In this document: positions 14,756 through 22,142 of the stretch, piece by piece
Layout: every line of letters starts with the position of its first letter
Position numbering within the stretch: the first letter of the stretch is position 1
Source of the DNA: Ligilactobacillus salitolerans
GTDB taxonomy: Bacteria > Bacillota > Bacilli > Lactobacillales > Lactobacillaceae
Assembly: GCF_003864415.1 (NCBI RefSeq)
Contig: NZ_BFFP01000031.1
Location: 1-32,172, forward strand
Reading direction: 5' to 3'
DNA: 32,172 nucleotides
Made by a program: the position numbers and the translations under genes
Notes under the pieces: generated by a model
Database searches by the model: none
Seen by the model: only the letters and a program-made list of their open reading frames with translations
Told to the model about the DNA's origin: nothing

Positions 14756-15991
14756 TTGTATCTTGCAGTAAATATTTGTGGTTTAGCTATTTTTTTACTT
14801 CTTGCTTGGTTGTTTTCTAAAGATAAAAAGAAGATCAACTGGCGTGCGGTTGTTGTCATGGTTGTAGTCAATTTGTTTTTGGCATGGTTTTTAACGAGCT
14901 TCTCAGTCGGCAGAACGATCGTGGAGGTGGCTGCAGACGGGTTCAATGAACTGGTCAAGGTTGCCTACACTGGGATCGCATTTGCTTTACCAAGTATGGT
15001 CAACGTCAAACAAATGGATTGGTTCGTCCAGGTCCTCTTGCCGATCTTGATGATCGTACCTTTATTTGATATTTTGACTTACATTGGTGTATTGCCATGG
15101 GTCATCAAATGGTTAGGCCGCGGCTTATCGAAATTGACTGGCCAGCCACGCTTTGAATCATTCTTTGCCGTTGAGATGATGTTTCTTGGCAACACGGAAG
15201 CCTTAGCCGTTTCCTCCTTACAAATGAAGCAGATGAATGCTCGGCGCAATTTAACGATCGCGATGATGTCAATGAGTTGTGTGACTGCATCAATTATCGG
15301 CTCCTATACTCAAATGATGCCGGCTCAGTTTATTTTGACGGCGATCCCGATCAATGTCATCAATGCTTTGATCGTGACAACACTCTTGAACCCATTGGTC
15401 GTCCCAGAAGAAGAGGATACGATCGCAACCATGAGCGGATCCGCTGCGGCTGCAGCTGGTGAGACGGAACCTTCCGGCAAAAAAGAACCGTTTTTCTCAT
15501 TCTTGGGTGATTCTATTCTGGGTGCCGGCCGCTTGATCTTGATCATTGCAGCTAACGTAATTGCCTTTGTGGCACTGGCTGCGTTGATCGACAAGGTCTT
15601 AGGCTGGGTCAATCCATGGTTATCTTTGGAGCATATCCTAGGGATCGTGATGTTCCCGTTTGCTTGGCTGATGGGCTTGCCAGTCCACGACACCTTCCAA
15701 TTTGCTCAGTATATGGGAGAAAAACTGGTTACTAATGAATTTGTCGTGATGGGCAAAGTCACGAATACCATCAATACGGCAGCCTTCTCTGCTCATTATC
15801 GCGCTGTGTTAACGGTCTTTGTAACATCCTTTGCCAACTTTTCAACCGTTGGGATGATCATTGGGGCGTTCAAAGGATTGGTCGACAAGGAAAAGAACGA
15901 CCTGATCGCGGCTAATGTGGGATACATGCTTTTGTCAGGGATCCTAGTATCTCTGTTATCTGCTGCGATGGTTGGGATCTTTGTCTGGTAG
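14756..15991 (+). CDS. nupC: Concentrative nucleoside transporter (NupC/CNT family)
   Basis: 411-residue polytopic membrane protein of the CNT family as found in lactobacilli. FESFFAVEMMFLGNTEALAVSSLQ and SMSCVTASIIGSYTQMMPAQFILTAIP correspond to the conserved substrate/ion-binding helices and re-entrant loops; a gate-type segment and a C-terminal nucleoside-transport domain follow. It imports nucleosides with H+ or Na+. The start is TTG 14756, 5 nt after GAAGGA; no in-frame ATG precedes the first membrane helix. The next gene, a purine permease, begins 13 bp after the stop, so they form a nucleoside/nucleobase uptake operon. Confidence 0.87.
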   Translation: MYLAVNICGLAIFLLLAWLFSKDKKKINWRAVVVMVVVNLFLAWFLTSFSVGRTIVEVAADGFNELVKVAYTGIAFALPSMVNVKQMDWFVQVLLPILMIVPLFDILTYIGVLPWVIKWLGRGLSKLTGQPRFESFFAVEMMFLGNTEALAVSSLQMKQMNARRNLTIAMMSMSCVTASIIGSYTQMMPAQFILTAIPINVINALIVTTLLNPLVVPEEEDTIATMSGSAAAAAGETEPSGKKEPFFSFLGDSILGAGRLILIIAANVIAFVALAALIDKVLGWVNPWLSLEHILGIVMFPFAWLMGLPVHDTFQFAQYMGEKLVTNEFVVMGKVTNTINTAAFSAHYRAVLTVFVTSFANFSTVGMIIGAFKGLVDKEKNDLIAANVGYMLLSGILVSLLSAAMVGIFVW

Positions 15992-16004
15992 TTGGTAGTT
16001 TGAA

Positions 16005-17276
16005 ATGACAGAGAAAAAGAAATTTACCGGCAGTATCAAGCTTTCAACTGAATTGATCGCCGGGGCGACGAGCTTTTTTGCCATCGCCTATATCATTATT
16101 GTTAATCCAATTATCCTCAAAGATGCTGGGGTCCCACCGGATCTCAGCATTTTTGCGACAATTTTTGCCTCCGTGCTTGGTTGTGTTTTGATGTATTTCC
16201 TGGCTGATGCCCCGATCATCATTACCCCAGGCATGGGTGTCAACGCATTTTTCACCTATACTTTAGTCCAAACAATGAAATTTACGTGGCAGCAAGCACT
16301 TGCGGTCTGTACGGTCAGCGGCTTTTTCTACCTCCTAGTGGCTTTGACTCCGCTCAGTAAGTTTTTGGCAAATGCGATCCCGGCCAGCCTTAAGCATGGG
16401 ATCACTGCTGGGATCGGCTTGTTTTTGGTCGTGCTTGGCTTAGAAAAAGCCCGGCTGATTCGCTCAGGCGGACAGCGTTCCTTGTTGGCAGTAGGCGACC
16501 TGACTAGTACACCGGTGCTGCTGGCATTATTTTGCTTAGTTTTGACGTTAGTTTTATATATGCGCAAGGTCCCTGGCGGCTTCGTGATCGGGATCATCGC
16601 GACCAGTCTACTGGCTTTCTTTTTAGGGGCAAGCGATCAGGGCGGGATGCCAAACGTAAATTTAGCTTCATTGGGTGATTTTATCCGTGTCGGGGATTTT
16701 AGCCAAGCTTTCACCGTCAAATTTGCGATAGCTGTCTTTTCGTTAACAATGATTTTAGTGTTTGAATCCATGGGGTTATTGCAGGGGCTGCTGACAGACC
16801 CTGGCAGTTTTGACCGTGCCTACAAGGCTAGTGCTTTAGCCGCATTGTGTTCTAGTTTTATGGGAACGAGCCCGACTGTCGCCGCGGCAGAAAGTGCAGC
16901 CGGGATCGAAAGCGGTGGCCGCACAGGGATTTCTGCCCTGACGGCAGGACTGCTGTTTTTGCTTTCCTTATTCTTTATCCCGTTTTTAGGATATGTCCCC
17001 AACGCAGCGGTTGCCCCAGTCATCATTATTACAGGAGCCTTAATGATGGAGCAGATCGGACAGATCGATCTGACTGATTTTTCAGAGTGGTTCCCAGCCT
17101 TTTTGATCATTGTCTTGATACCGCTGACTGGTTCGATTTCGACCGGATTAGCCTTTGGTTTTGCCTCATATCCGCTGGTTAAATTTGCGGCTAAAAAGAC
17201 AGGCGAGCTTTCCTGGACAATGTTGATCTTAGCCGGTTTGTTCTTGTTGCAGCTGGTGGCTGGAGCGTTACTCTAA
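16005..17276 (+). CDS. NCS2-family purine permease (AzgA type)
   Basis: 423-residue polytopic permease of the AzgA subgroup (guanine/hypoxanthine or adenine). Signatures: TELIAGATSFFAIAYIIIVNPIIL near the N-terminus, ITPGMGVNAFFTYTLV, SLKHGITAGIGLFL and FMGTSPTVAAAESAAGIESGGRTG, the family substrate site. It imports purine bases, fitting the nucleoside transporter just upstream. No strong ribosome binding site precedes ATG 16005, which suggests coupling to the upstream gene. Adenine versus guanine/hypoxanthine cannot be settled by eye. Confidence 0.9.
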   Translation: MTEKKKFTGSIKLSTELIAGATSFFAIAYIIIVNPIILKDAGVPPDLSIFATIFASVLGCVLMYFLADAPIIITPGMGVNAFFTYTLVQTMKFTWQQALAVCTVSGFFYLLVALTPLSKFLANAIPASLKHGITAGIGLFLVVLGLEKARLIRSGGQRSLLAVGDLTSTPVLLALFCLVLTLVLYMRKVPGGFVIGIIATSLLAFFLGASDQGGMPNVNLASLGDFIRVGDFSQAFTVKFAIAVFSLTMILVFESMGLLQGLLTDPGSFDRAYKASALAALCSSFMGTSPTVAAAESAAGIESGGRTGISALTAGLLFLLSLFFIPFLGYVPNAAVAPVIIITGALMMEQIGQIDLTDFSEWFPAFLIIVLIPLTGSISTGLAFGFASYPLVKFAAKKTGELSWTMLILAGLFLLQLVAGALL

Positions 17277-17293
17277 CTGATTTGGTCTAACTA

Positions 17294-17480
17294 CTAAAGG
17301 CTGCAAGGTAAAATATTTCAGGACATGGACAAATATAAGATATTTTCTAACTAATTTGAGTGCTGACTACAAGTCAATCGAAGACTAAGCATGTTGGCAG
17401 TAAGTTTGCCAGACTTTGTTCCAAACTTTGAATGTTTGGCAGTAAGTTCACCAAATTTTCGCAGGGCAAGAAAATTTGCT
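17294..17480 (+). repeat. Intergenic repeat related to that at 622-770
   Basis: The 21-nt block at 17294-17314 matches 622-642 at 19 of 21 positions and again lies a short distance behind an NCS2 permease stop. It is followed by two copies of a TTGGCAGTAAGTT element 42 bp apart (17394 and 17436), the same period as the other two arrays. Partial inverted repeats TTGGCA/TGCCA and TTTGG/CCAAA are present. No gene is supported in 17277-17785. Confidence 0.55.
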
Positions 17481-17620
17481 GGCGTTTTTCACAACTGATC
17501 ATCGGAAATGTGCTTGGGAAGCGAACTAAATCTTTAGTTTTTACTTCCATCGGGAATAAAGGGCTTGGATCCTCCAGCATAATTTTTAATCTTTGGTCTA
17601 TCTATATACAGTTTATTAAA

Positions 17621-17654
17621 AGATTGATTTCTAGTCAGGAATCGATCTTTTTTT
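17621..17654 (+). terminator. Rho-independent terminator
   Basis: AGATTGATT pairs with AATCGATCT (one G-U) around a 10-nt loop, followed by T7. It separates the purine transport operon from the exopolysaccharide operon. Confidence 0.8.
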
Positions 17655-17681
17655 ATCTGCATAAAACTTTGAATATTTAAC

Positions 17682-17710
17682 TTGTATTTGCAAATCTGGG
17701 TTAGTAGAAT
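17682..17710 (+). promoter_or_regulatory. Candidate promoter of the exopolysaccharide operon
   Basis: TTGTAT (17682-17687), 17-bp spacer, TAGAAT (17705-17710), giving a leader of about 70 nt before the first gene. Weaker than the cys and brnQ promoters; assigned by spacing and position. Confidence 0.5.
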
Positions 17711-17785
17711 GTTTAGAATGTATACAAAATGTTGCGTGCAAAGGTATTAATGTAGGCTTTCTATCGAATTATTAACGGCTTAGGA

Positions 17786-19282
17786 ATGATGAAAAATCTT
17801 AAACAAAAAATGTATTCGCAAAATAATAAATTAAAGATAAAAAAATTGCTATTAAGGGTCAGCTCACCGACTGCTTTGGGTATCATCTTCTGTGGTCTAG
17901 TTTTAAGCTTCCTGCTTTTAGGCCAGTTTCCCGCTGGTTATGCTGATAATGGCAATTTCAGCCAGGTCCTGTCTGCAAATGGTTTGTATCCTTTGAATTC
18001 AAGCGCACAGACAGTTGGGTTAAGATACGGTCTGCGTCAGCACTTTAATGAAACCACACCGAACTTTTTTTCCTCGCAAAGCTTGTTTATTCAAGCTGCC
18101 ATTGGGCTCAATAAACTTTTTTTCAGTACCCATATTTTTGACATTCGTTTCCTTGGACTAGTTTATTTCATGAGTTATTTCAGCGCCATCGCATTGTTAT
18201 TGTGCGCTTTGATCCATCATCAACGTGGTTGGAAAAATTATTTTTTAGCATTAGCTGTTTCTTTAGTCTTAACGGACGCAACTTATAGTCTCTATCTCAA
18301 TTCCTTTTACGGCGAAGCTGTTACCTTGATCACGCTAGTCTTTACCTGTGCCAGTTTCTTATTGATGATCAGACCGCAGACAAAATACCCGCACTTGATT
18401 GCCGGGCTTTTCTGGGTCAATTTGCTGCTATTAGTGACGGCTCAGGTCCAGAATTTCTTTCTTTTACCAGGCTTGATCATAATCTGCTTGGGACTGATCA
18501 TTGGGACAAAAAATAAGCAAAAAAAGACCTGGTACAGCATAGGCTTAGTTGGCGTTTTGCTGACCAGCGGATTGGTGTTTAGCAGCAGCATGCGCCAGCA
18601 GCAAGACATGTTGAAATTCACGACGCTTACACAAGGTATTTTGGAAACAGCGAATGATCCCGCAAAGACTCTGGCTAACAGCAAGATCAAACCGCAGTAT
18701 GTTCTTTTAGCTGGTGAAGATTACTATCCGATCGGCTACACCGCCTTGGATCCACAAAGTAAGCAGATCAAAAGAGAAGTGATTGACCATTTGCATTATC
18801 CTTGGATCATTTACTGGTATTTGACTCATCCGCACCGGACGACCACGCTGCTGAATACGGCTGCCGCGGGTTTGACTGCACCGCAAGCGGGAACTAAAGA
18901 GTATTTGCAGCCCGCCTCAAAAAAACTGTCCTTGAAACTCTTCAGTCTTTTTAGCACAGGCTTTGCAAAACTCTATCCGCAAAAGTATTCTTTCAATTTG
19001 CTTTTGTCCATAGTCTTGCTCCTGGTTTATTCTGCAGGCTTCTATAATGATAGAAAAAAAGGTTTGCTGATCGGCGGGAGAAAATTAGCTTTGGTCGCTG
19101 GTATGCTGTTTAACCTGTTGTTTTTGCCGCTAGCTGTGATCATTTTGCAAGGCAGGCTGAATTTGACTTCGGGCTTGCTGCCGGCAACTTTAAGTATTCA
19201 GCTGGTGATCTTGCTGCTGCTCAGTGATGGGTTGAACAACGAGCTGTGGGGAACAAAAGAGGAGCAAAAGAATGAGAAATAA
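17786..19282 (+). CDS. Polytopic membrane protein of the polysaccharide locus, GT-C-like
   Basis: 498-residue membrane protein with roughly ten to twelve hydrophobic segments. After the first membrane helix an acidic motif YADNGNF (D54) opens the first extracytoplasmic loop, the place where GT-C glycosyltransferases carry a catalytic Asp; a large external segment (about 290-390) with DYYPIGY, HYPWIIYWYL and HPHRTT follows. It resembles WsfD-like/GT-C hexose transferases, but I do not recognise a specific family with certainty. First gene of a compact operon; its end overlaps the next gene by 11 bp. A role in decorating or initiating the polymer is inference. Confidence 0.7.
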   Translation: MMKNLKQKMYSQNNKLKIKKLLLRVSSPTALGIIFCGLVLSFLLLGQFPAGYADNGNFSQVLSANGLYPLNSSAQTVGLRYGLRQHFNETTPNFFSSQSLFIQAAIGLNKLFFSTHIFDIRFLGLVYFMSYFSAIALLLCALIHHQRGWKNYFLALAVSLVLTDATYSLYLNSFYGEAVTLITLVFTCASFLLMIRPQTKYPHLIAGLFWVNLLLLVTAQVQNFFLLPGLIIICLGLIIGTKNKQKKTWYSIGLVGVLLTSGLVFSSSMRQQQDMLKFTTLTQGILETANDPAKTLANSKIKPQYVLLAGEDYYPIGYTALDPQSKQIKREVIDHLHYPWIIYWYLTHPHRTTTLLNTAAAGLTAPQAGTKEYLQPASKKLSLKLFSLFSTGFAKLYPQKYSFNLLLSIVLLLVYSAGFYNDRKKGLLIGGRKLALVAGMLFNLLFLPLAVIILQGRLNLTSGLLPATLSIQLVILLLLSDGLNNELWGTKEEQKNEK

Positions 19283-20861
19283 AAAGTTATTGGGCGTCGT
19301 TTTTTTGCTGACGGTTTTAGGTGCTTTTTTCAAGAACCCCACCGCTCAAATGCAGACCATAGCCAAGCCTGCTGCTCAGGTACTAGTCGTTTACGATTCC
19401 CAGGCTTTCAGCCAGCAAGGAACTAGTAAGGTGACCGTGCTGCAGCGGATGCTGACTTCACTGGGCTTGACCTCTGAAGCCGTGCAAGAGTCTGCCTATC
19501 AGCAAGGACAGTTACAGCGCGGAAAATATCTGGGTCTGATCACCCTTGAAAATAAGGAAGTTGATTCCGCAAGCGGTATTTCCTCTATTTTTGCCCATGA
19601 CCGCCAGAATTTTACTGGAGTCAGGATCCACATTGGAGGAAAATTGACTTCCGCCGAATTATCCGCTCTGGGTGCAAAACAAAAGCAGCTTTACTCGCAG
19701 CAATTTACCATACGGACTAGCGGTTCCAGCCAGCAGCTGCCTTTTACCAATGCTGTGACAGTTTTATCAGACCTGCCCAAGCAAGCCCAGACTTTCGGCA
19801 TGCTATCAGCTCAAGGTTCAGAAAACAAAATTCCCTTCGGAGTCAGTGTGGGTCACAATGCCTTTCTGCCGGTTCTGCCGGAAAATGGACTGGGCGTGCT
19901 GCAAAGCGCTGCACTGATTGGACACATGTTTGAAAAGAATACCAGTAGTCAGCCGCTTTTAACGATCACCGGCATTAACCCGTACACAGACACGCAGAAA
20001 TTAAACCGGTTGACTAAAATGCTGCATGCAAACGGCTGGCCATTTGCCTTAAGTGTAACGAGTCTTGCGACGGGGACCCGCTCCCCAGAATTTTACAAAT
20101 ATACCAAGGCTTTACGGCAAGCACAACGGCGGGGCGGGATCATATTTTTACGTGTTCCCTACCTGAGACAAGATGATGATAATTCACGCCAGCTATTGTC
20201 TTCGACAATGCAAAGCACATTTGCCGGCTTGACGCAGGCTGGGGTATATCCAGTCGGCATGGCTAGTCCGCAGTTCTGGCAGCAGATCCCGTACTTGCAG
20301 CGGCATAGTACTCATGCGTCTAATACGCTGCTGCTTTTACCGGATCCTAGTCATGAAAAGCTGAGAGCGATCGTGGGAAAAAAGCAGCCGGCCACAACGT
20401 CTGCAGTCAATCCTCAGACATTTTTAGCGGTCAAGCTGGCACAGTTTAAAACTGCCTCAGGTTTAAAGCGGCTCAGCGCGCCTTTGCCTGTTGCATTCAC
20501 GGTTAGTTTACCTGATTCAAGTCAACAGGTCCGGCACTTAGAAAAAGAACTGCAGCTGACTGGCCTGAAATGGTATGATCCGGTGCAAGATCAGCTCAGT
20601 ACGAGGACCGAAATGGGTGCGATCAGGGTCGAATATCAGTCAGGACACTACCGCCTAAATGGTCGTCTAGTCCAGATTAAAGAAAAATTACCGGTTAGTT
20701 TAAAAGCTCCTAAGATCGGGACGCAACAATCCTATATCGACAAATTTTTCGCGCTGGGCTCGACCTTTTTGATCTTGATTTTTGTGATCATCTTCTTGAT
20801 TTTGGCAGTCTTGCTCGTGCTGGGGCGCAAAATTTACCGGGAGATGTTTTTAAGGAAGTAA
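19272..20861 (+). CDS. Anchored extracellular protein with degenerate DUF2334/deacetylase-like domain
   Basis: 529 residues: N-terminal signal/anchor (about 5-22), a secreted portion, and a C-terminal membrane helix (about 492-517) with a basic cytoplasmic tail. Residues about 229-340 (LLTITGINPYTDTQKLNRLTKMLHANGWPFALSV onward, ending near FLRVPYL) have the layout of DUF2334 polysaccharide-deacetylase-like domains. The acidic pair and the HG-x-x-H-like metal ligands expected there are not visible, so hydrolase activity is doubtful. It may bind the nascent polymer or scaffold the synthase. Overlaps both the upstream gene and, nearly, the downstream synthase. The family call is tentative. Confidence 0.6.
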   Translation: MRNKKLLGVVFLLTVLGAFFKNPTAQMQTIAKPAAQVLVVYDSQAFSQQGTSKVTVLQRMLTSLGLTSEAVQESAYQQGQLQRGKYLGLITLENKEVDSASGISSIFAHDRQNFTGVRIHIGGKLTSAELSALGAKQKQLYSQQFTIRTSGSSQQLPFTNAVTVLSDLPKQAQTFGMLSAQGSENKIPFGVSVGHNAFLPVLPENGLGVLQSAALIGHMFEKNTSSQPLLTITGINPYTDTQKLNRLTKMLHANGWPFALSVTSLATGTRSPEFYKYTKALRQAQRRGGIIFLRVPYLRQDDDNSRQLLSSTMQSTFAGLTQAGVYPVGMASPQFWQQIPYLQRHSTHASNTLLLLPDPSHEKLRAIVGKKQPATTSAVNPQTFLAVKLAQFKTASGLKRLSAPLPVAFTVSLPDSSQQVRHLEKELQLTGLKWYDPVQDQLSTRTEMGAIRVEYQSGHYRLNGRLVQIKEKLPVSLKAPKIGTQQSYIDKFFALGSTFLILIFVIIFLILAVLLVLGRKIYREMFLRK

Positions 20862-20888
20862 CTTTTGGCAACAAAGGGGGGATTTGTG

Positions 20889-22142
20889 ATGATGGATGTG
20901 CTGATTTTTATCTCAATTATTTCGATCTGGGGGATCTTGCTGGTCAACCTGGGTTTGACTTTGGCGGGTTATTTGTATTATTTGAAATGGCAAAAGACAC
21001 CCAGACCGCAGCTGTCTGAGAAAGAGGAAGTTCCCTTTGTCTCGATCATGGTGCCTGCACATAATGAAGGCGTCGTGATCGTTAAGACGGTTCAAGCGCT
21101 TTTGGAATTTGATTATCCGGCAGATCGTTATGAAGTGATCGTGATCAACGACAATTCATCCGACAATTCGGCAGAACTCTTGGCTCGTCTGCAAAAAATC
21201 TATCAGGGCCGTAATTTGGTTGTGATCAACACCGACCAAACCAATGGGGGAAAGGGCAAGTCGAATGCTTTAAACATTGCTTTAAAGCAGGCCCGAGGCA
21301 CTTTGATCTCTGTTTATGATGCAGATAACACCCCAGAAAAAGACGCACTCCGGGTCCTGGTCGCACAGATCCAGCAGGATCCAGAACTTGGTGCGGTGAT
21401 CGGTAAATTTAGAACGCGGAATAAAAATGCCTCCTTACTCACTCGTTTTATTAACATTGAAACTCTCTCTTTTCAGTGGATGGCTCAAGCAGGCCGCAGG
21501 CGGCTGTTCAAATTAGTGACGATCCCCGGGACTAACTATGTTATCCGGCGAGATCTATTGGAAGAGATCGGGGGCTGGGATGTCAAAGCTTTAGCCGAAG
21601 ATACTGAAATTAGTTTTCAAATCTATCGCCATGGTTATCGGATCGAGTTTCAGCCGCTGGCCGTTACCTGGGAACAAGAACCGCAGACGATGGATGTTTG
21701 GTTTCACCAACGGACGCGGTGGGTCAAGGGCAATATCTATGTTGTTTTAAAGAATATGAAGTTGTTGTTTGACAAAAAAGCTCGCCGGATCCGGTTTGAC
21801 CTCTTGTACTTTGCTTCGATTTATTTTTTGCTGCTGACGTCGTTGATTTTATCCGATGTTGCTTTCATTCTTTCAGTGGCAGATGTTTTCCATTCGCAGT
21901 TAGCCGGTTTTAGCGGGATCGTCTGGGGTCTGGCAATTGTGATGTTTATGGTTTCAACTTTCGCGACGATCACGACCGAAAAAGGAGAAATGACACTCCA
22001 GAATTTCTTACTAATATTTTTAATGTATGTTGTATACAGCCAGATGTGGTTAGCTGTCGCCTTGAATGGAATGGTGGGTTATATCCGTGAACAGATTTTT
22101 CATAAAGAAGCTAAGTGGTATAAGACTAAGCGTTATCAGTAA
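20889..22142 (+). CDS. BcsA-like processive family-2 glycosyltransferase
   Basis: 417-residue membrane GT2 that builds a beta-linked polymer from nucleotide sugar and extrudes it. An N-terminal TM helix is followed by the catalytic domain with VPAHNE, INDNSSDNS (first Asp), DAD (144-146), the AEDTE motif (237-240, acceptor/base) and QRTRW (274-278); about four C-terminal membrane helices follow. These motifs define cellulose/hyaluronan-type processive synthases. There is no PilZ domain, unlike BcsA, so c-di-GMP control must come from another protein. I start it at ATG 20889, 7 nt after GGGGGG; the upstream in-frame TTG 20865 has no site. Overlaps the BcsB-like gene downstream. Confidence 0.88.
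   Translation: MMDVLIFISIISIWGILLVNLGLTLAGYLYYLKWQKTPRPQLSEKEEVPFVSIMVPAHNEGVVIVKTVQALLEFDYPADRYEVIVINDNSSDNSAELLARLQKIYQGRNLVVINTDQTNGGKGKSNALNIALKQARGTLISVYDADNTPEKDALRVLVAQIQQDPELGAVIGKFRTRNKNASLLTRFINIETLSFQWMAQAGRRRLFKLVTIPGTNYVIRRDLLEEIGGWDVKALAEDTEISFQIYRHGYRIEFQPLAVTWEQEPQTMDVWFHQRTRWVKGNIYVVLKNMKLLFDKKARRIRFDLLYFASIYFLLLTSLILSDVAFILSVADVFHSQLAGFSGIVWGLAIVMFMVSTFATITTEKGEMTLQNFLLIFLMYVVYSQMWLAVALNGMVGYIREQIFHKEAKWYKTKRYQ

Noticed and set aside
17432-17680. 82-codon plus-strand frame
   Set aside because: Runs through the intergenic repeat and the terminator at 17621-17654; no ribosome binding site.
17711-17785. c-di-GMP riboswitch in the leader of the polysaccharide operon
   Set aside because: The leader is too short and has no GEMM-like motifs; control is more likely at the protein level.
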